Positions 45,023-57,361 of a stretch of DNA of 64,000 nucleotides are shown here, piece after piece (position 1 is the first letter of the stretch; every line of letters begins with the position of its first letter). The notes below the pieces were generated by a model that was not told where the DNA came from, did no database searches, and was given only the letters and a program-made list of their open reading frames with translations. The stretch is from Epiperipatus broadwayi (Eukaryota > Onychophora > Udeonychophora > Euonychophora > Peripatidae): contig JAQFVV010012574.1 of the NCBI GenBank assembly GCA_028023455.1, positions 1-64,000 of the forward strand, read 5' to 3'. Position numbers and translations under genes: made by a program.

Positions 45023-46374
45023 CTAGTATTTGCTTTATTAGATGATTCTACATAAATAGCAAATCCTGGACTCATATAAATGATATCTGTTTAGTTTGTA
45101 AAGCCACCATATGATTGTGACAATTCATCCGTTTCACACTGCTACTTTTTTTATTTTGAAGTCAATCTTTCTGAATATTACAATGAATTAGACTGGCTTA
45201 TATATATACAAAATAACTATTTTCAGTTTTTTTAAACTTCAAGGTAATATTTCAAATCAGTTTCTACTTATTCAGATTTTTTTTTGAAAATCCTTGGTAT
45301 TCATAAATGTCTTTGCTGCCACCATAATTTTTTTAAAAACACCAATATTTTTTTTTTTTTACTTTAACGTCCAACTTTTACATCTGTAAAACGTCAATAA
45401 AATGTCATAGCATGCAAAATTATCTTTCCAATTAAAAATCTTTTCTAGATTTTTCTAATGCTACTCTGCCAAACATTGCTGGATAAATGTCTTGACTGGT
45501 GGATGAACAGACCAAAGGATACAAAAACTAATGACGATTTCCCCATTAATATCTGATTCTGTGATTTGTTTATTCATATTTAGATAGAAACACGCCATTT
45601 TGATACGTTCTTTAACGTGTCCGACTTTAGCAAAAATAAAAATTTCTAAGTAAATTGAAATCATGTATGTAAAGAATCAAGTGTTTATTTATTTTATAGA
45701 AATCATAAAAATATTAATAATAAAAAAGGATAATTTTCATCGTTTATGTGTGATGTAACTTGATTTCTACCTCCCTCTTTTTGACATTTTTGATTGTATT
45801 TAAAGTATTTCCAGACATGTTTCCTCCATTTTTATTTAAATAATTCCTTCTTCTTTTAACATTTTCCATTGTACTTGCAATTTTTTTCGGAAACCCTTTT
45901 GTTTAAATAAATGTTTAATCACATGGTTAAACAAAAGAAGGAAAAATTCTTAAAGAAAACTGCAGGTATAATCAAAAACTTGGAGGAGGAAAAAATAAAA
46001 ACCATTGAAAATATGATGATGCAAATCATCAATTTATTTAAACAGTAATATTTATAATCCAGACCAAATAGAAGATATTTTAATTAAATAAATCATTTTT
46101 GAAATATGAATTTCTTTAACAATGCAGGCTTTTTCATACCTGCACTTATATGACATCAAACAATCTTTTGGTAAATAATATTTTGAACAAACAATACGAA
46201 TACTTTATCATTAAAAATAATCAAATAATGTGTAATCTGGTTCATGTGATATTCAAACACCAAAAATGTCAGGCTAAACTTTGATCCAGGATTTTTTTGT
46301 TCTTAAGTCTGGCATTCTATTAAATGACACAATACATCACATCATATACAGAAAGTGGGTTATTGGTTTTTATT

Positions 46375-46500
46375 TAGGTTTGGGAAAGGGGGGATTTAGA
46401 TATAAAGGCCATAGAGTTGACAAAGATTATGTTGTGGAAGTGGGATGAAGCAGATTATGGGAAAACTTAGGGTGGGGAATGGAAAGGGAAGGTAAAGTGG
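46375..46500 (+). other. Purine-rich tract
   Basis: About 125 bp with strong G and A bias on the plus strand (GGGAAAGGGGGGATTTAGA ... GGGTGGGGAATGGAAAGGGA). No function seen. Confidence 0.5.
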
Positions 46501-47336
46501 TTCTCTTGGCATAGTTGCTAAGAGATTACTTACTCCATTTAAGGAAAAGTCACAGTGCATCATATCACATTACATAAAATTATTGTAAGATTTCAATTTC
46601 AAATTTCATTATAAAATTATGATGCCTATATTATAATTAAATTATCACTTTTTTTTTTTGTTATAGAGAAATAAAAAAGCATTAATTTAAACACTTAAAA
46701 TTAGATATATAGAGTTTTCTACAACATAGCAACATGTAGACAATATGTTAAAAATATCATTCAATTAATCATATATGTTATTAATCAAATTGTTTCTTTT
46801 TAAAAAAAAAAGTTCTTAAATGTATTAGTCATTTTGAATAGAATTATTATAAAAAAGCAATTGATTCAGTTTGAAGTTGAATGGAGTCTTCTCAAATGTT
46901 TTAGAGAGTTACTATACAGTTTTATAATGCTTTGTTTCGTGAAACTTTGTATTATTATTATTTGTGTTCATACTGCAAATTTGAAAATCACATTTGAACT
47001 TTTATTACTTAACAGTTCCAAAAAAGTGCTAACATTGTAATAAAGAAAGTACATAAATGAAAGTATTATAAGTGAATGGCTGCAGTCTAGGTGAACAGAT
47101 CAATCAAAATCACCTGAATAATGGAAGTATTTATTATAATAAAGATAAGATCAAGATTTTGCAAAGGTTTAATGGCAGAGTAGCTAATATATTTTTTTGC
47201 TATGCTCATGATTGTAACTTCTCAGTAAAATAAAAAAATTTCTTCAGATTCCAAAAAAGTTTAAAACAGTAAGGAGCAAGATTTTGGAGTGACTGCCTGA
47301 ATTAAAAAAAAAGCAATGATAACTAATGTTACATTG

Positions 47337-47435
47337 TCAAGCATTGGTGGTTGAGTGGTCAGCAAAGCTGCCTTACAAGCAGTTGTCCTGGATTTGCAGA
47401 TTCACTCCCTGGCTGATGCTTTGACACATGAGAAG
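47337..47435 (+). repeat. tRNA-derived SINE-like copy, Val(TAC)-like
   Basis: GCATTGGTGGTTGAGTGGTC (A box), GCTGCCTTACAAGCAG arm with anticodon TAC, decayed B box (GCAGATTCACTCCC), ending GCTTTGACACATGAG like the other copies. Confidence 0.65.
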
Positions 47436-48302
47436 AAAAAAAACTACTCTTATATTATGCTAGATTAGTTAGCTATACATAGAAAAAATACATTTTTGTT
47501 GCACTTGTGGCTAATATAGGCAAAAATCAGCTCTTTATATTAGGGATGGTTCTGTGTAATTAGGCAATTGCCAGTGAATGGTTGGGTGGTGCATACAATT
47601 TCATTTGAAATGTATCATGATATGCACATTAATTTACAATTCAATGGTATAAATATATTCATTGTGATATGCAAAGATACTACTAAAAGTATTAAATATA
47701 TTCAATCAGCATGAAGATGATAAGTGTTTTTTATTGTGACAGGTGCACCATTTTATATTTTAAAAGGAGGTAATGTTTGAAACAGTTAGAAAGAACAGTC
47801 CAAAATGTATTATGTTATATATGTTGTGCCATACTTAAAAAAAAAAGGAAACATTGAAAAACATTTTAAAACCATGCATGTATTATATAAGTCATGTAAC
47901 ACAACACTTAGAGGAAATAACAAGTAAACCTTGCTCTGAAAAAGTTCCCACTTCTGCTTTAGAAATTTTTTTTCAGTGATCAAATACCTGTGATCAACAG
48001 ATAGGTATTTAAATATTTTTAAATTAGAAGATCAAATAATAATAGCAATTTGATTAGTCTTAGTAAGCATTGTTTTCTCCTTCATTTTCTCTGAAGACCT
48101 ATGGTACAGATTCCTTTGTCCTGCAATTGGTTATTTAAAGGCTGTTTAAACTGCTTCATTAATTTTACCTTAACGGATTATCTGGAATTATTTATTTTAA
48201 ATTTTAATACGTAAATGTCAGCGAAAAACTGTTTTTTAACTTTATTAACAACACCAAAAACCTCTCCATCCTAACTTTACAGACTGAAAATGGTATATAT
48301 TT

Positions 48303-48376
48303 TCAATGAGTTGACCAGGAAGCAAACCTGGGGCAGCTGCTTGGAAGGCAGCTATGCTAACCACTAGGCTCCCTAC
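48303..48376 (-). repeat. tRNA-Gly(TCC)-like SINE copy
   Basis: Minus strand reads GCCTAGTGGTTAGCATAG, CTGCCTTCCAAGCAG (anticodon TCC) and CCAGGTTTGCTTCCTGG. It is near a tRNA shape but the acceptor ends do not pair well; more likely a SINE head than a working tRNA gene. Confidence 0.55.
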
Positions 48377-48991
48377 CTTCTTAACACTGTTTTATCACAT
48401 TTTCATTACTTATTTCAAATTTTTTAAAATTTCCTGCTAGAAAAAATAAGTATATTTAACTGAAAAATAATTTTAAAAAATAATCTAATAAGTCATCATT
48501 TAGTAAATTAGTTTTATAATTTCTGTAGTACTTCATGGCCAAAATCAATATTTAATAAAAACAAATTTTAATACTACTACTTTTCTCAATTTCCTTGAAA
48601 AAATATCAGCTAAAGTAGAAATATTATGTTAACATACATTGGATTCCCTTATCTTGCCCTATTGATCACAATTGAAATATTTTATATAAGGATTAAAGTA
48701 AAATATTTTCTCACACAAACAAAAATGTAATTATTCAAAACTAAATTTTAAAGAACTTCCTTTCCCCTCCCCACTATTATAAATGATTAAATAAAATTTA
48801 ATTAGGGAAAGATTGTGATTATTTTTAAAAAAGCTTTTGAAACAGTGTATATATAATTAAAATAATTCTAAAATGCACCAATAGTTTTCTATATATTATT
48901 TATAAAGAAAATTATTGTGTGGTTCAGCATATGGTAAGAGATAAGCCTGAGAATTAAAAATTCCTAATTTAAAGTTCAATTTGTTATATTT

Positions 48992-49087
48992 TTCATGTGT
49001 CAAAGCATCAGCTGGGAAGCGAACTCGTGAACCCGGGACAACTGCTTGTAAGGCAGCTATGCTGACCACTCAACCACCAATGCTTGA
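48992..49087 (-). repeat. tRNA-derived SINE-like copy, Val(TAC)-like
   Basis: Same family as 44928-45022 and 47337-47435; the arm GCTGCCTTACAAGCAG and B box GAGTTCGCTTCCC are kept. Confidence 0.65.
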
Positions 49088-50357
49088 AATTTTGTTATAG
49101 TTGATGCATGAATATTAATAATTTCCCAAATAATTAACTATTCAATTAGTATTTTATAAATAATAATAAAAATTGATAATTTGTTTAATTAATTTACACC
49201 AATCATATGCTAATACACATAACAGCATAATGATAACTAAGCAAAATAGTAACATTGTGCAGTGAGCCAATTAAGATGGTAATCCGAATTTAAATTGTGA
49301 TTTTATGATTAAGAACTACTGCTTTAAATCTTGAACAAAAGATATAATTGTTAAGGGTCATTATTTTAATACAATCAATACATCAAATTCACACCCTTAT
49401 TTAAAATTATGTTAATAAATTAAGGCTATTTAAAAACATGCTGAAAAGACACATCTGTCTTTGGAAGAGTTGACTTACGAATATAATTCATCGGAATCTT
49501 CAGTTACTTTCTATTCAATTATATATACTTTGAGTTATTTATTTACATATATATATATATTAATATTTTATCACATATATACATAAATAAGCAGAATTTA
49601 TTAATTATTTTAATTTTTAGCTATCACTAAATTAAAATCACTACAATAATACGAGTGGTTTTAAAAAAATTGTACACCGGACATGTTTGTGCTTTTATAT
49701 CATACTGTATTTTATAATAAAAAAATTATAGACTAGTTTCAGATAAAGAGAAATCAAGTGAAGTAAAAGTTATAAAACAAGTTATAATATTTAAAATAAA
49801 AATCAACTATTCAAAAATTAATGAGAAAAGTAGAATAGTAGTATTAAAAGAGAAGTGATTGGAAAATTATTCAATATAGTTTATTATTCTTTTATATGTA
49901 TATATAATAAAATAAAAATAACAAAGTGAAAATAATTCCTACAATTTTCAATATGTCTTAAACAAACAAAAACTATAATCAGATTTTGGTACGACTTCTA
50001 TGTGAATGTTATTCAAAATGGTAATCATGCCATATATGGGCTATAAATTGTTTTTTTAAGAAGATAAACAAATCTCCCCAGCAGCACGGTTTAAACAAGA
50101 TGATAAAAGTATAGATACTCCAGTTCCATCCACAAGACAAAGTCTTTAAGGAAACAAGATTGTTTCTTTATATATTGGTATATTGAAAATTGTAGAGTTA
50201 ATTCAGTATTTTGATTTTATGTATTATTATTTGTTTCAATTTTGTTTTTTCTAAATTTCTAAATATAAACAATCATCAACATTTTAATCATTTTATGTTT
50301 GTTATCTTTAAAGTGATTTTATATATTTACATGGAGAAAACAAGAATTTTGATATAT

Positions 50358-50818
50358 ATATATATTGGACTATTTCCATCATCTAATGAATGTCTTTGGA
50401 AAAATTTAACCTTATTTAAATTTTCCAATTGCATTCAACTGTTTATAATAGCATACAGGTTAGTATATGCAGAATATTTTGGAGATATTATTCTCTTTTT
50501 TTTTCAGGTATTGCTGACTTGATCAGTGACAGTACTAACATAGAAACTGAGCCTAGAGACCCTTAGATTCTCAAATATTGAATTTTAAGGTAAAAATTCA
50601 ATATTCAAGAATCTAAGGGTTTAGGTTTGATTTCCATGCTAGTACTGTAAATGGTCAGGTTAGCTATACATGAAAAAGAGAGAATAATACCTCTCAAAAT
50701 ATTGTGCATATACTAACCTGTGTGCTATTATTAATAATTGAATGTAATTGGAAAATTTAAATAAAGTTAAATTTTCCTAAAGACATTCATTAGCTGATGA
50801 AAATAGTCCAATATATAA
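50358..50818. mobile_element. Fold-back of the PLE/SINE tail (tRNA-like centre)
   Basis: Arms about 50358-50588 and 50590-50818 are inverted copies of the tRNA-like tail seen at 24850-25075 and 25926-26260. They meet at TTTTAAGGTAAAAA, inside the middle of the tRNA-like part, so both lack the A box. The 103-codon frame at 50211-50522 runs through it by chance. Confidence 0.75.
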
Positions 50819-52659
50819 ATACAACTAAAATACTATTATCACAAACCTTCAGGAAAACATTTTGATATATATGCATCTATATTTGGACAAAACAATAAAA
50901 AACATTAATAATATATTGCTTTTCTTATCAAATATTAATTATTTTTATATAATTTCATTTGGTATTATTCTTGATTAAAATATTTTAATATATATTTTCA
51001 TGAGTTAATATTTTTATATTATTATTTTTATTGCCGTGAAATTACTATATCCATTGTTCCAAAAATAAGTAATAAAAAACCACATAATTTAATTTTCTAA
51101 TTTTATATTATATCAGTAGCATGAAACAAATGTTCCAGCACTAGTACAAATTACTGTATCTTTTGAATTTTATTATCATCAGTTCCTATCATAATTATTA
51201 TTTGTAAAAAGTATGTGCATACATATAATTTTAATATCACAGTGATTGCACGTGATTAAAAAATTGGAATTAATATTATATATACTCATTAATAAATAGA
51301 CTGGGAGGTTGCCAAATCTCTTGCATGCTTCTCAGATAGCCAATCAGATATTAAGACAACAGTCTGAAGAGCGATAAGGTGCAACACATGACAGAGTGTT
51401 TGATAAAAAAAGGATGGTCCCACCCTATTCTCAACTTAACTTTTTATATATATAAGCCAGTCTTAAGCATCTTGGCTTGAAAGCGTGAAGCTATAATCAT
51501 CTTCATATATTACTCACTGAGTCTTAATTTACAATAGTACAGCGCAAACCTTAAGTTTATTTATGCTGTAGTTTTCTAGATGTTAATGTAAGTTATCAGC
51601 AATGTATGTAAATAATATTATTACTCTTTTCATAGATTTTATTGGGGGGGGGTTGTACTTATGGTAGTTTTTGTTTTGATTTTGATTAAACTTTAATTAT
51701 CTATTTTTTGATGATAAAAAGGCCAGATTTGCAAAGAAATGTTTTAATTGCATTTATATTTTTCTATTGTTTAATAGTATTCTAATTTTTAAATCAAAAC
51801 ATTTTCATTCATATATTTGCATTATCCGTGGAAGTCCATGGAACTAAATATCATGGATTCACTAGTCTCACTATATAACAACATTTAAATGATAAAAGTA
51901 AAAAAAATCATTTGCAAATATAAAATAAGTCACAACCTTGCAGCTTCAAGATAAAAATGATTGAATTTGTAAATCAGTATAATGAAAAAATAATTAAAAA
52001 AATATTGTATACTGCTAAGTATAAGTCATTCTTCAGTGTTGATAAAGGAAATAAATAATTTTATTTTAAATGATAAAATAATAATAGTTGCAAGGAAATA
52101 AAGTCATATATCACATGACTTAATTTAACAAGATTTTAATAATAATAATAATAGTATACCTCTATTAAAAGATGGTGGCAGTGTAGAAAATATTATAAAT
52201 AAAACAAAAATAAGCAGTACAATTATTACATCATGTTAGTTTGAAAAGTGCATATCATAAGAACAAGGCTTTTTATTATTTATATAAAAGTTTGAATATA
52301 TAATATAATTTAATAATTAAATTAATAGAAAAAACTCCAATATCAATTAAATAAAAAATGAATAACAATATATTAAAATACTTGAATCAACATTAGTAAA
52401 AAAATAATTTTATAGCATATCAAAATTGTGATAATATTTGATAAGAAGATCAATATACAATTAATGTTCTTTTATTATGGTAGTTGTTCCAACTGTGTCA
52501 TGTGTCTGCGTGATGGCACTGTTGCTTGCAAAAGCACAAAAAATTCCATTTATGTGGCCCAACTTACAGCCTCTAGAACAGTTCTGTTCATATTAGCCAT
52601 TAGCAGGTGTAGATGTCATTGCACACTGTGCTTCACATCACTATGGAAATAACACACAC
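50819..52659. other. A+T-rich DNA with one pseudo-LTR fragment
   Basis: No gene seen. The frame at 52428-52652 lies against element B2 in a slightly GC-richer patch and has no recognisable domain. Confidence 0.45.
51290..51545 (+). repeat. PLE pseudo-LTR-like fragment
   Basis: Shares its plan with 10690-10930: AATCTCT near the start, AGCCAATCA, GGTCCCACCCTATTCT against GGTTCCACTCTATTCT, TATATATAAGCCAGTC, TTGAAAG(C/T)GTGAA, and TCACTGAGT at the end. No hammerhead core follows. Confidence 0.55.
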
Positions 52660-52672
52660 TTCATAGATAGTT
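52660..52672 (+). repeat. 13-bp target-site duplication, left (element B2)
   Basis: TTCATAGATAGTT, repeated exactly at 53283-53295. Confidence 0.85.
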
Positions 52673-52786
52673 CAAAACAAAACAACACTCTCCATATAGT
52701 AGTGCCATCTTGTGCTAACAAGAGCAATCAATGGATGCCAGAAGGCTTGTACATAAAATCCCTATCTAGTGCCTACTCATCCAATA

Positions 52787-52828
52787 TCCCCAGACTAGTT
52801 TCTGGCTTGTGGCCTTCATCAGTGAGGA
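52787..52828 (-). ncRNA. Hammerhead ribozyme motif, type I (element B2)
   Basis: Same as in B1: TCCTCA/TGGGGA stem I, CTGATGA, GGC/GCC stem II, GAAAC, GTC; no change in the core. Confidence 0.75.
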
Positions 52829-52968
52829 GCCTTGGATCTGAGAGCACTGCACCTAGATCTTAGGATCTAATGCAACCCTCCAGCACCCACCTTTTAACTC
52901 TATTTAACTACAAAACTATGAGAATGAAATTGAAAACACTATTAATATTTTCAATCCAAGCTCAATAG

Positions 52969-52976
52969 CTTATATA
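52969..52976 (-). promoter_or_regulatory. TATA box of element B2
   Basis: TATATAAG on the minus strand, the same distance (about 141 nt) from the ribozyme as in B1. Confidence 0.5.
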
Positions 52977-53282
52977 GTCATATGGGTCTGAACTCAATTC
53001 AGTACCCATACATTTTGGTGTCTTTGGCTCTTCAACAACCACTAAACATCATATGATCACTATCTCATACTAGCACAATAATTGTTATTAAACAATTCAA
53101 AACAAAACAACACTCTCCATATAGTAGTGCCATCTTGTGCTAACAAGAGCAATCAATGCCTTCTGGCATCCATTGATTGCTCTTGTTAGCACAAGATGGC
53201 ACTACTATATGGAGAGTGTTGTTTTGTTTTGAATTGTTTAATAACAATTATTGTGCTAGTATGAGATAGTGATCATGTGATG

Positions 53283-53295
53283 TTCATAGATAGTT
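53283..53295 (+). repeat. 13-bp target-site duplication, right (element B2)
   Basis: Exact copy of 52660-52672. Confidence 0.85.
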
Positions 53296-54033
53296 ACCAT
53301 AGGATGTGAGGGTGTATGGAATTCAATAGGCCATAAGTGTTTTTATGTGCATTTGAATTAAGGATCTTATATCTTACCTGACCTATTATTACATACTAAT
53401 AATTGTAAGACCATCATCCTGCTTCCCTACACATCTTTGAAGGTGAAAATAATTACAAAATGGTAGGTCATTGAAGCATTTCACATAAGTCACACAAAAA
53501 GGCATATTTGTGGGAGAACAGCTATGAGAATAATACAATGGCTGCCATTGTCCATTGTTTTTGAAATCATAAAATCGGTTCACTCAGACTAGAACATGTA
53601 TTGGCCAATACTTTGGATCAGCAAAACCATCGGAGGATCTCCACACATTCCAGCACTACATGCTGCAAGCTTGGTTCACTCAGACTAGTGCATCTATTTA
53701 TTCTAATTTGCATTCAGAAAATAATTCATATTTTCAAGCTCTTTGTTTTATATATTTTTAAAATGTAAATTTTGTTAAATACCATGGTAAATCTTTTAAA
53801 AATACTTTGAAATATTGGCGGAGAGCAGAAACAAAAAAAATATTGTCCTGGTAATGTTACATTTCATTATTTTTGCAAGCAACAGTGCCATCAAACAGCC
53901 ACATGACATGGTCAGAACAACTACCCTATTTATTTTACATAGGTGGAAATAAAAGTATAGTAATCTGCACCAACATCAATATATATATTATCACAGCCCT
54001 CTTGCTTAAAAAACCAATAGAATATCAGAATCT

Positions 54034-54082
54034 GTCATCATGGCAACACTACAATTCAACAGCAATCTGTTGTCATAGCAAC
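54034..54082 (+). promoter_or_regulatory. Two RFX X-box-like motifs
   Basis: GTTGTCATAGCAAC at 54069-54082 fits the RFX consensus (GTTGCCATGGCAAC type), and GTCATCATGGCAAC at 54034-54047 is a close variant, within a local 35-bp duplication. No nearby gene is visible, so use is uncertain. Confidence 0.3.
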
Positions 54083-57000
54083 ACAATTAAACTCTAAATA
54101 ATTTATCTAATTGTTAACTTACCATAACAACAAATTATTAATATTCTATTAGTTTATTTAAACATAAGGACTGCATTATTGGAATTTACATGCGATGACT
54201 AATTAGCTGTTGGCATTTATGGTTTAAAATATGTATTATAGAAAATACAACTTGAAGATTATACAATTATCAAGACTCATAATTATGAATTGAAACAGAA
54301 ATAATTATAAAGTAATCATTGGTTATATATATACAATATCATAATGCCATAAGATAAATTAGTAAATATAAATATCATAATACAAATTACACTTACTTAA
54401 AACTACCAAAACTAGCCAAAAAGTAAGCTGAAAATTCATGATCAATTGATTTCATTCCATGCATAACATTGAAATAAAAAGTTGTTCTAACTATTTGAGA
54501 TCCTCCATTGTTATAAATTTATTAGGCTCATAATATATTTAGTTGACTTAATGTAATAAGTTAAATGTTCTATTTGGAATGTAGATTTATAAGGAGCAGA
54601 AATATGGATAATTAGAAAAAAAAAATGTTGAGGACTTCTGATGTATAAATTTAGATGAGAATAAACTAGTGTTGAAAAAAGTAATGAAAAAATTATTTAT
54701 TAAAAAAATTACGAAAAATATGATAAATCAGATTGAGCACATATTTAAAGTTAAGAGAGAAAAAAGAAAGATAGAAGAAAAAATCACTCCATCTAAAGAA
54801 AAGAAATAATTGTGACTATTTAAAATATAAAACAGAGAACCAGAAGATTATAAGGTTGATATTAAAGACTTCCTTTTTTGATAGATAATTAAAAATGATG
54901 ATGAAATTAATAATTCAATTTTTTTTAAAAGATACATTTTTTATTATATCAAATATTCAAAATTTGTAAACAAAATATTAATTTGTCATAATGCTATGGT
55001 ATTTGTTAAAAATTTGGTAAATATATTCAGCCATGTAGAATAAAGGATTAAAGTTAAATTTTAATAAGTTGGAGTAAATGTTAATAAATTTATATTATCA
55101 GAGGATATTAAAATTAATGAGAAAAAAATTATTCTTGTAAATAATTGTGTTTAAATTGTATCTGTTAAAGCAAATAAAATAGAAAAAAGAAACAGTAGAA
55201 TTAAAATGGATTGGGGTGTATTTGATAGGTTTAATATTATAATTTAAAGAAAGTTTGCTCTTAAGCTTTTTTTTAAAGAAGTTTTTAATCAATGTATATT
55301 ATCTATTTTGCCTTACAATTATGAAATAGTGATTTATGAATTCTACAATGAAATTAAGATTATATTAAAAATGAATGAATCAAACCTAGAATGGTATTAT
55401 TATCATAACTACAGAAATTTAAAAAAAAAACCACATTTAAATGAAGATGGTGTGGAAGAGATGACAAACACTGGAATGGAATGATTCTTGATTAAATACA
55501 TAAAGATAAGAAGTATCTACAGATGAACTATTCTGAGATAGGAAGATAAAATCAGGAAAATTTATAGATCATTATAAAAAAAAGATTTGTCACAGATTTT
55601 GTGAAAACTTATTAGAGATGCCTTTGCTTTGCAATGGCTATAATTGCATGCCATTGAATTTTCCTCCAAATATAGCTTTATAAAATGATTCATATAACAC
55701 TTTCTATAAATATAATTTTTTTTTTCATTTTTACACACACATATATATCAGGTAACCCTTTGCACATGACTGAAAACTATTTTGACTAGTAACACATTTT
55801 CTACTTAGACCTTTTGAAATATACATAATTATAAAATACACCAGACCAGCATATTTTTCAAAAGTATTTGAGAGCAGAAGATACCAGTACTTTTTCAATC
55901 ATATATATGGATGTTTTTTTTTTTTAAATTAAAAAATCACATGCTGGCATACACACAATCATATATTTATACATAAGCATGCCCAAAGCAAATTTCAACT
56001 AATTGATTTTAAAAAAAAATATTTGAATGTGATGTTTACAAATTCATTTTTTTAAATAATATAAACCAATTTCTAAGAAGAATTTAAATATATCATGCAA
56101 ACAATAATTCTGATTTTACTTGTGATATTTCCTCCCATACATATATTTTATTCTGCTGACTACATTCATGTTATTGCTAATCTTTCTACCAGTTATAATA
56201 TGGTAAGAATGAAAAAAAAAGACATTTTTGATGTGGAATCACGAAAAGTTGTCAAAACTGTGAATAGAAAAACTATCCCAAAAGTATAATATCCTTCCAT
56301 ATCTGCAGATCCATAAAAAGCAGGAAGTAAAATATTTAAAAAATTAGATATTAATGAAAAAAAATAATTTTCTAAATTTTAATTATTTTGTTCACAGTGC
56401 ATATACTGTATTCTATCCATGAATTCCAGTGATCCATAACTTAGTGTGGTGACAATTGTTACAGACAAAAGACCACTGCAATAATATATGCTTCTGTATG
56501 CCATATCCAGCTTGAATCCAAGTCATCAAGAATACTCTTAATTTTTAATAATGGTATATACATATATTCATATAACAATAATGTACTTCCATGCATTTTA
56601 TGAAATTTGCAAAACCGTCTAAATTGGTCTATAATAATTTGGTATGTTGGCAAAAAAAAATTTCAAGAGATAATATTTTTTGAAATCTGTTCTTACTTTA
56701 TAAATTTTTATAAGTGTGACATTCTGTATTTAAATAAAACTGAATTATAGGTTATTTTTGAAAGATTATATGTAAAGACTCATATGATTTATTAAGTGAA
56801 AACACAATATATAAAGGGACATTATGTATGTTAATTTTTTTATCCAGAAGACAATAAATCACTATAAGCCAAGTAATAACATTTGATTCACTATTGGTGG
56901 GAATTTGCTATTTTGATAGCTTCTTAATACTCAGAGTTAAATAATAAACTTCATTAAACATCTTAAGCTATTGAGATGTAAAATATGAAGGAAACTATTA

Positions 57001-57283
57001 AATAAGTAAATAATACTACAATAGTTAAATTTGTTATTTTACAAGAGAATGCATTAATTTTTCTACCAGGAAACAGTTTAAACAGTGTATGCATGTACAT
57101 ATATGTATATATGTGGTATATATATATATATCAATAGAAAATCTTTCAGCACGGCTTTTTTTTAAAAAAAAAATATATTTATTTAAATTTTATGACAAGT
57201 AATATTAATTCAAAATAAAAATCGAAAATAATAAAATAGTTAGTCATTGAAAGGTCTAAGATATTTGAAAATCAAAAGTAATA

Positions 57284-57361
57284 GACTGAGTTTCTATTTG
57301 ATCAGGAATCTTTAATCTCAAGTCCAATATTAAACCATTATGCCAAAACCACACAGAGCAT
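57284..57361 (-). repeat. tRNA-derived SINE-like copy, decayed
   Basis: Minus strand TGTGGTTTTGGCATAATGGT is A-box-like, followed by GATTCCTGATC; weak B box. Confidence 0.35.

Larger units (their letters stand above)
44026..50357. other. A+T-rich DNA between SINE copies, no gene seen
   Basis: Apart from the SINE-like copies and the purine-rich tract listed separately, no gene is supported. The 67-codon minus frame at 45461-45664 has some CpG but no recognisable domain. Confidence 0.5.
52673..53282 (-). mobile_element. Element B2: PLE-type pseudo-LTR with inverted fragment and hammerhead
   Basis: Minus-oriented counterpart of B1. A full copy (52673-about 53040) with TATA box and hammerhead is preceded in its own orientation by a partial copy (about 53041-53159) and a mirror-image fragment (53160-53282). 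A 13-bp target duplication encloses the entire structure. Identity to B1 is very high, so both insertions look recent. Confidence 0.85.

Noticed and set aside
45461-45664. 67-codon minus frame as a terminal exon
   Set aside because: Some CpG and a possible acceptor, but no recognisable domain and no neighbouring exon.
48303-48376. Functional tRNA-Gly gene
   Set aside because: Anticodon arm and T arm are good, but acceptor pairing and the 5' end are poor and similar SINE copies lie close by.
53389-53583. 64-codon minus frame with several C and H
   Set aside because: No zinc-finger spacing or known family; it lies among short repeats next to element B2.
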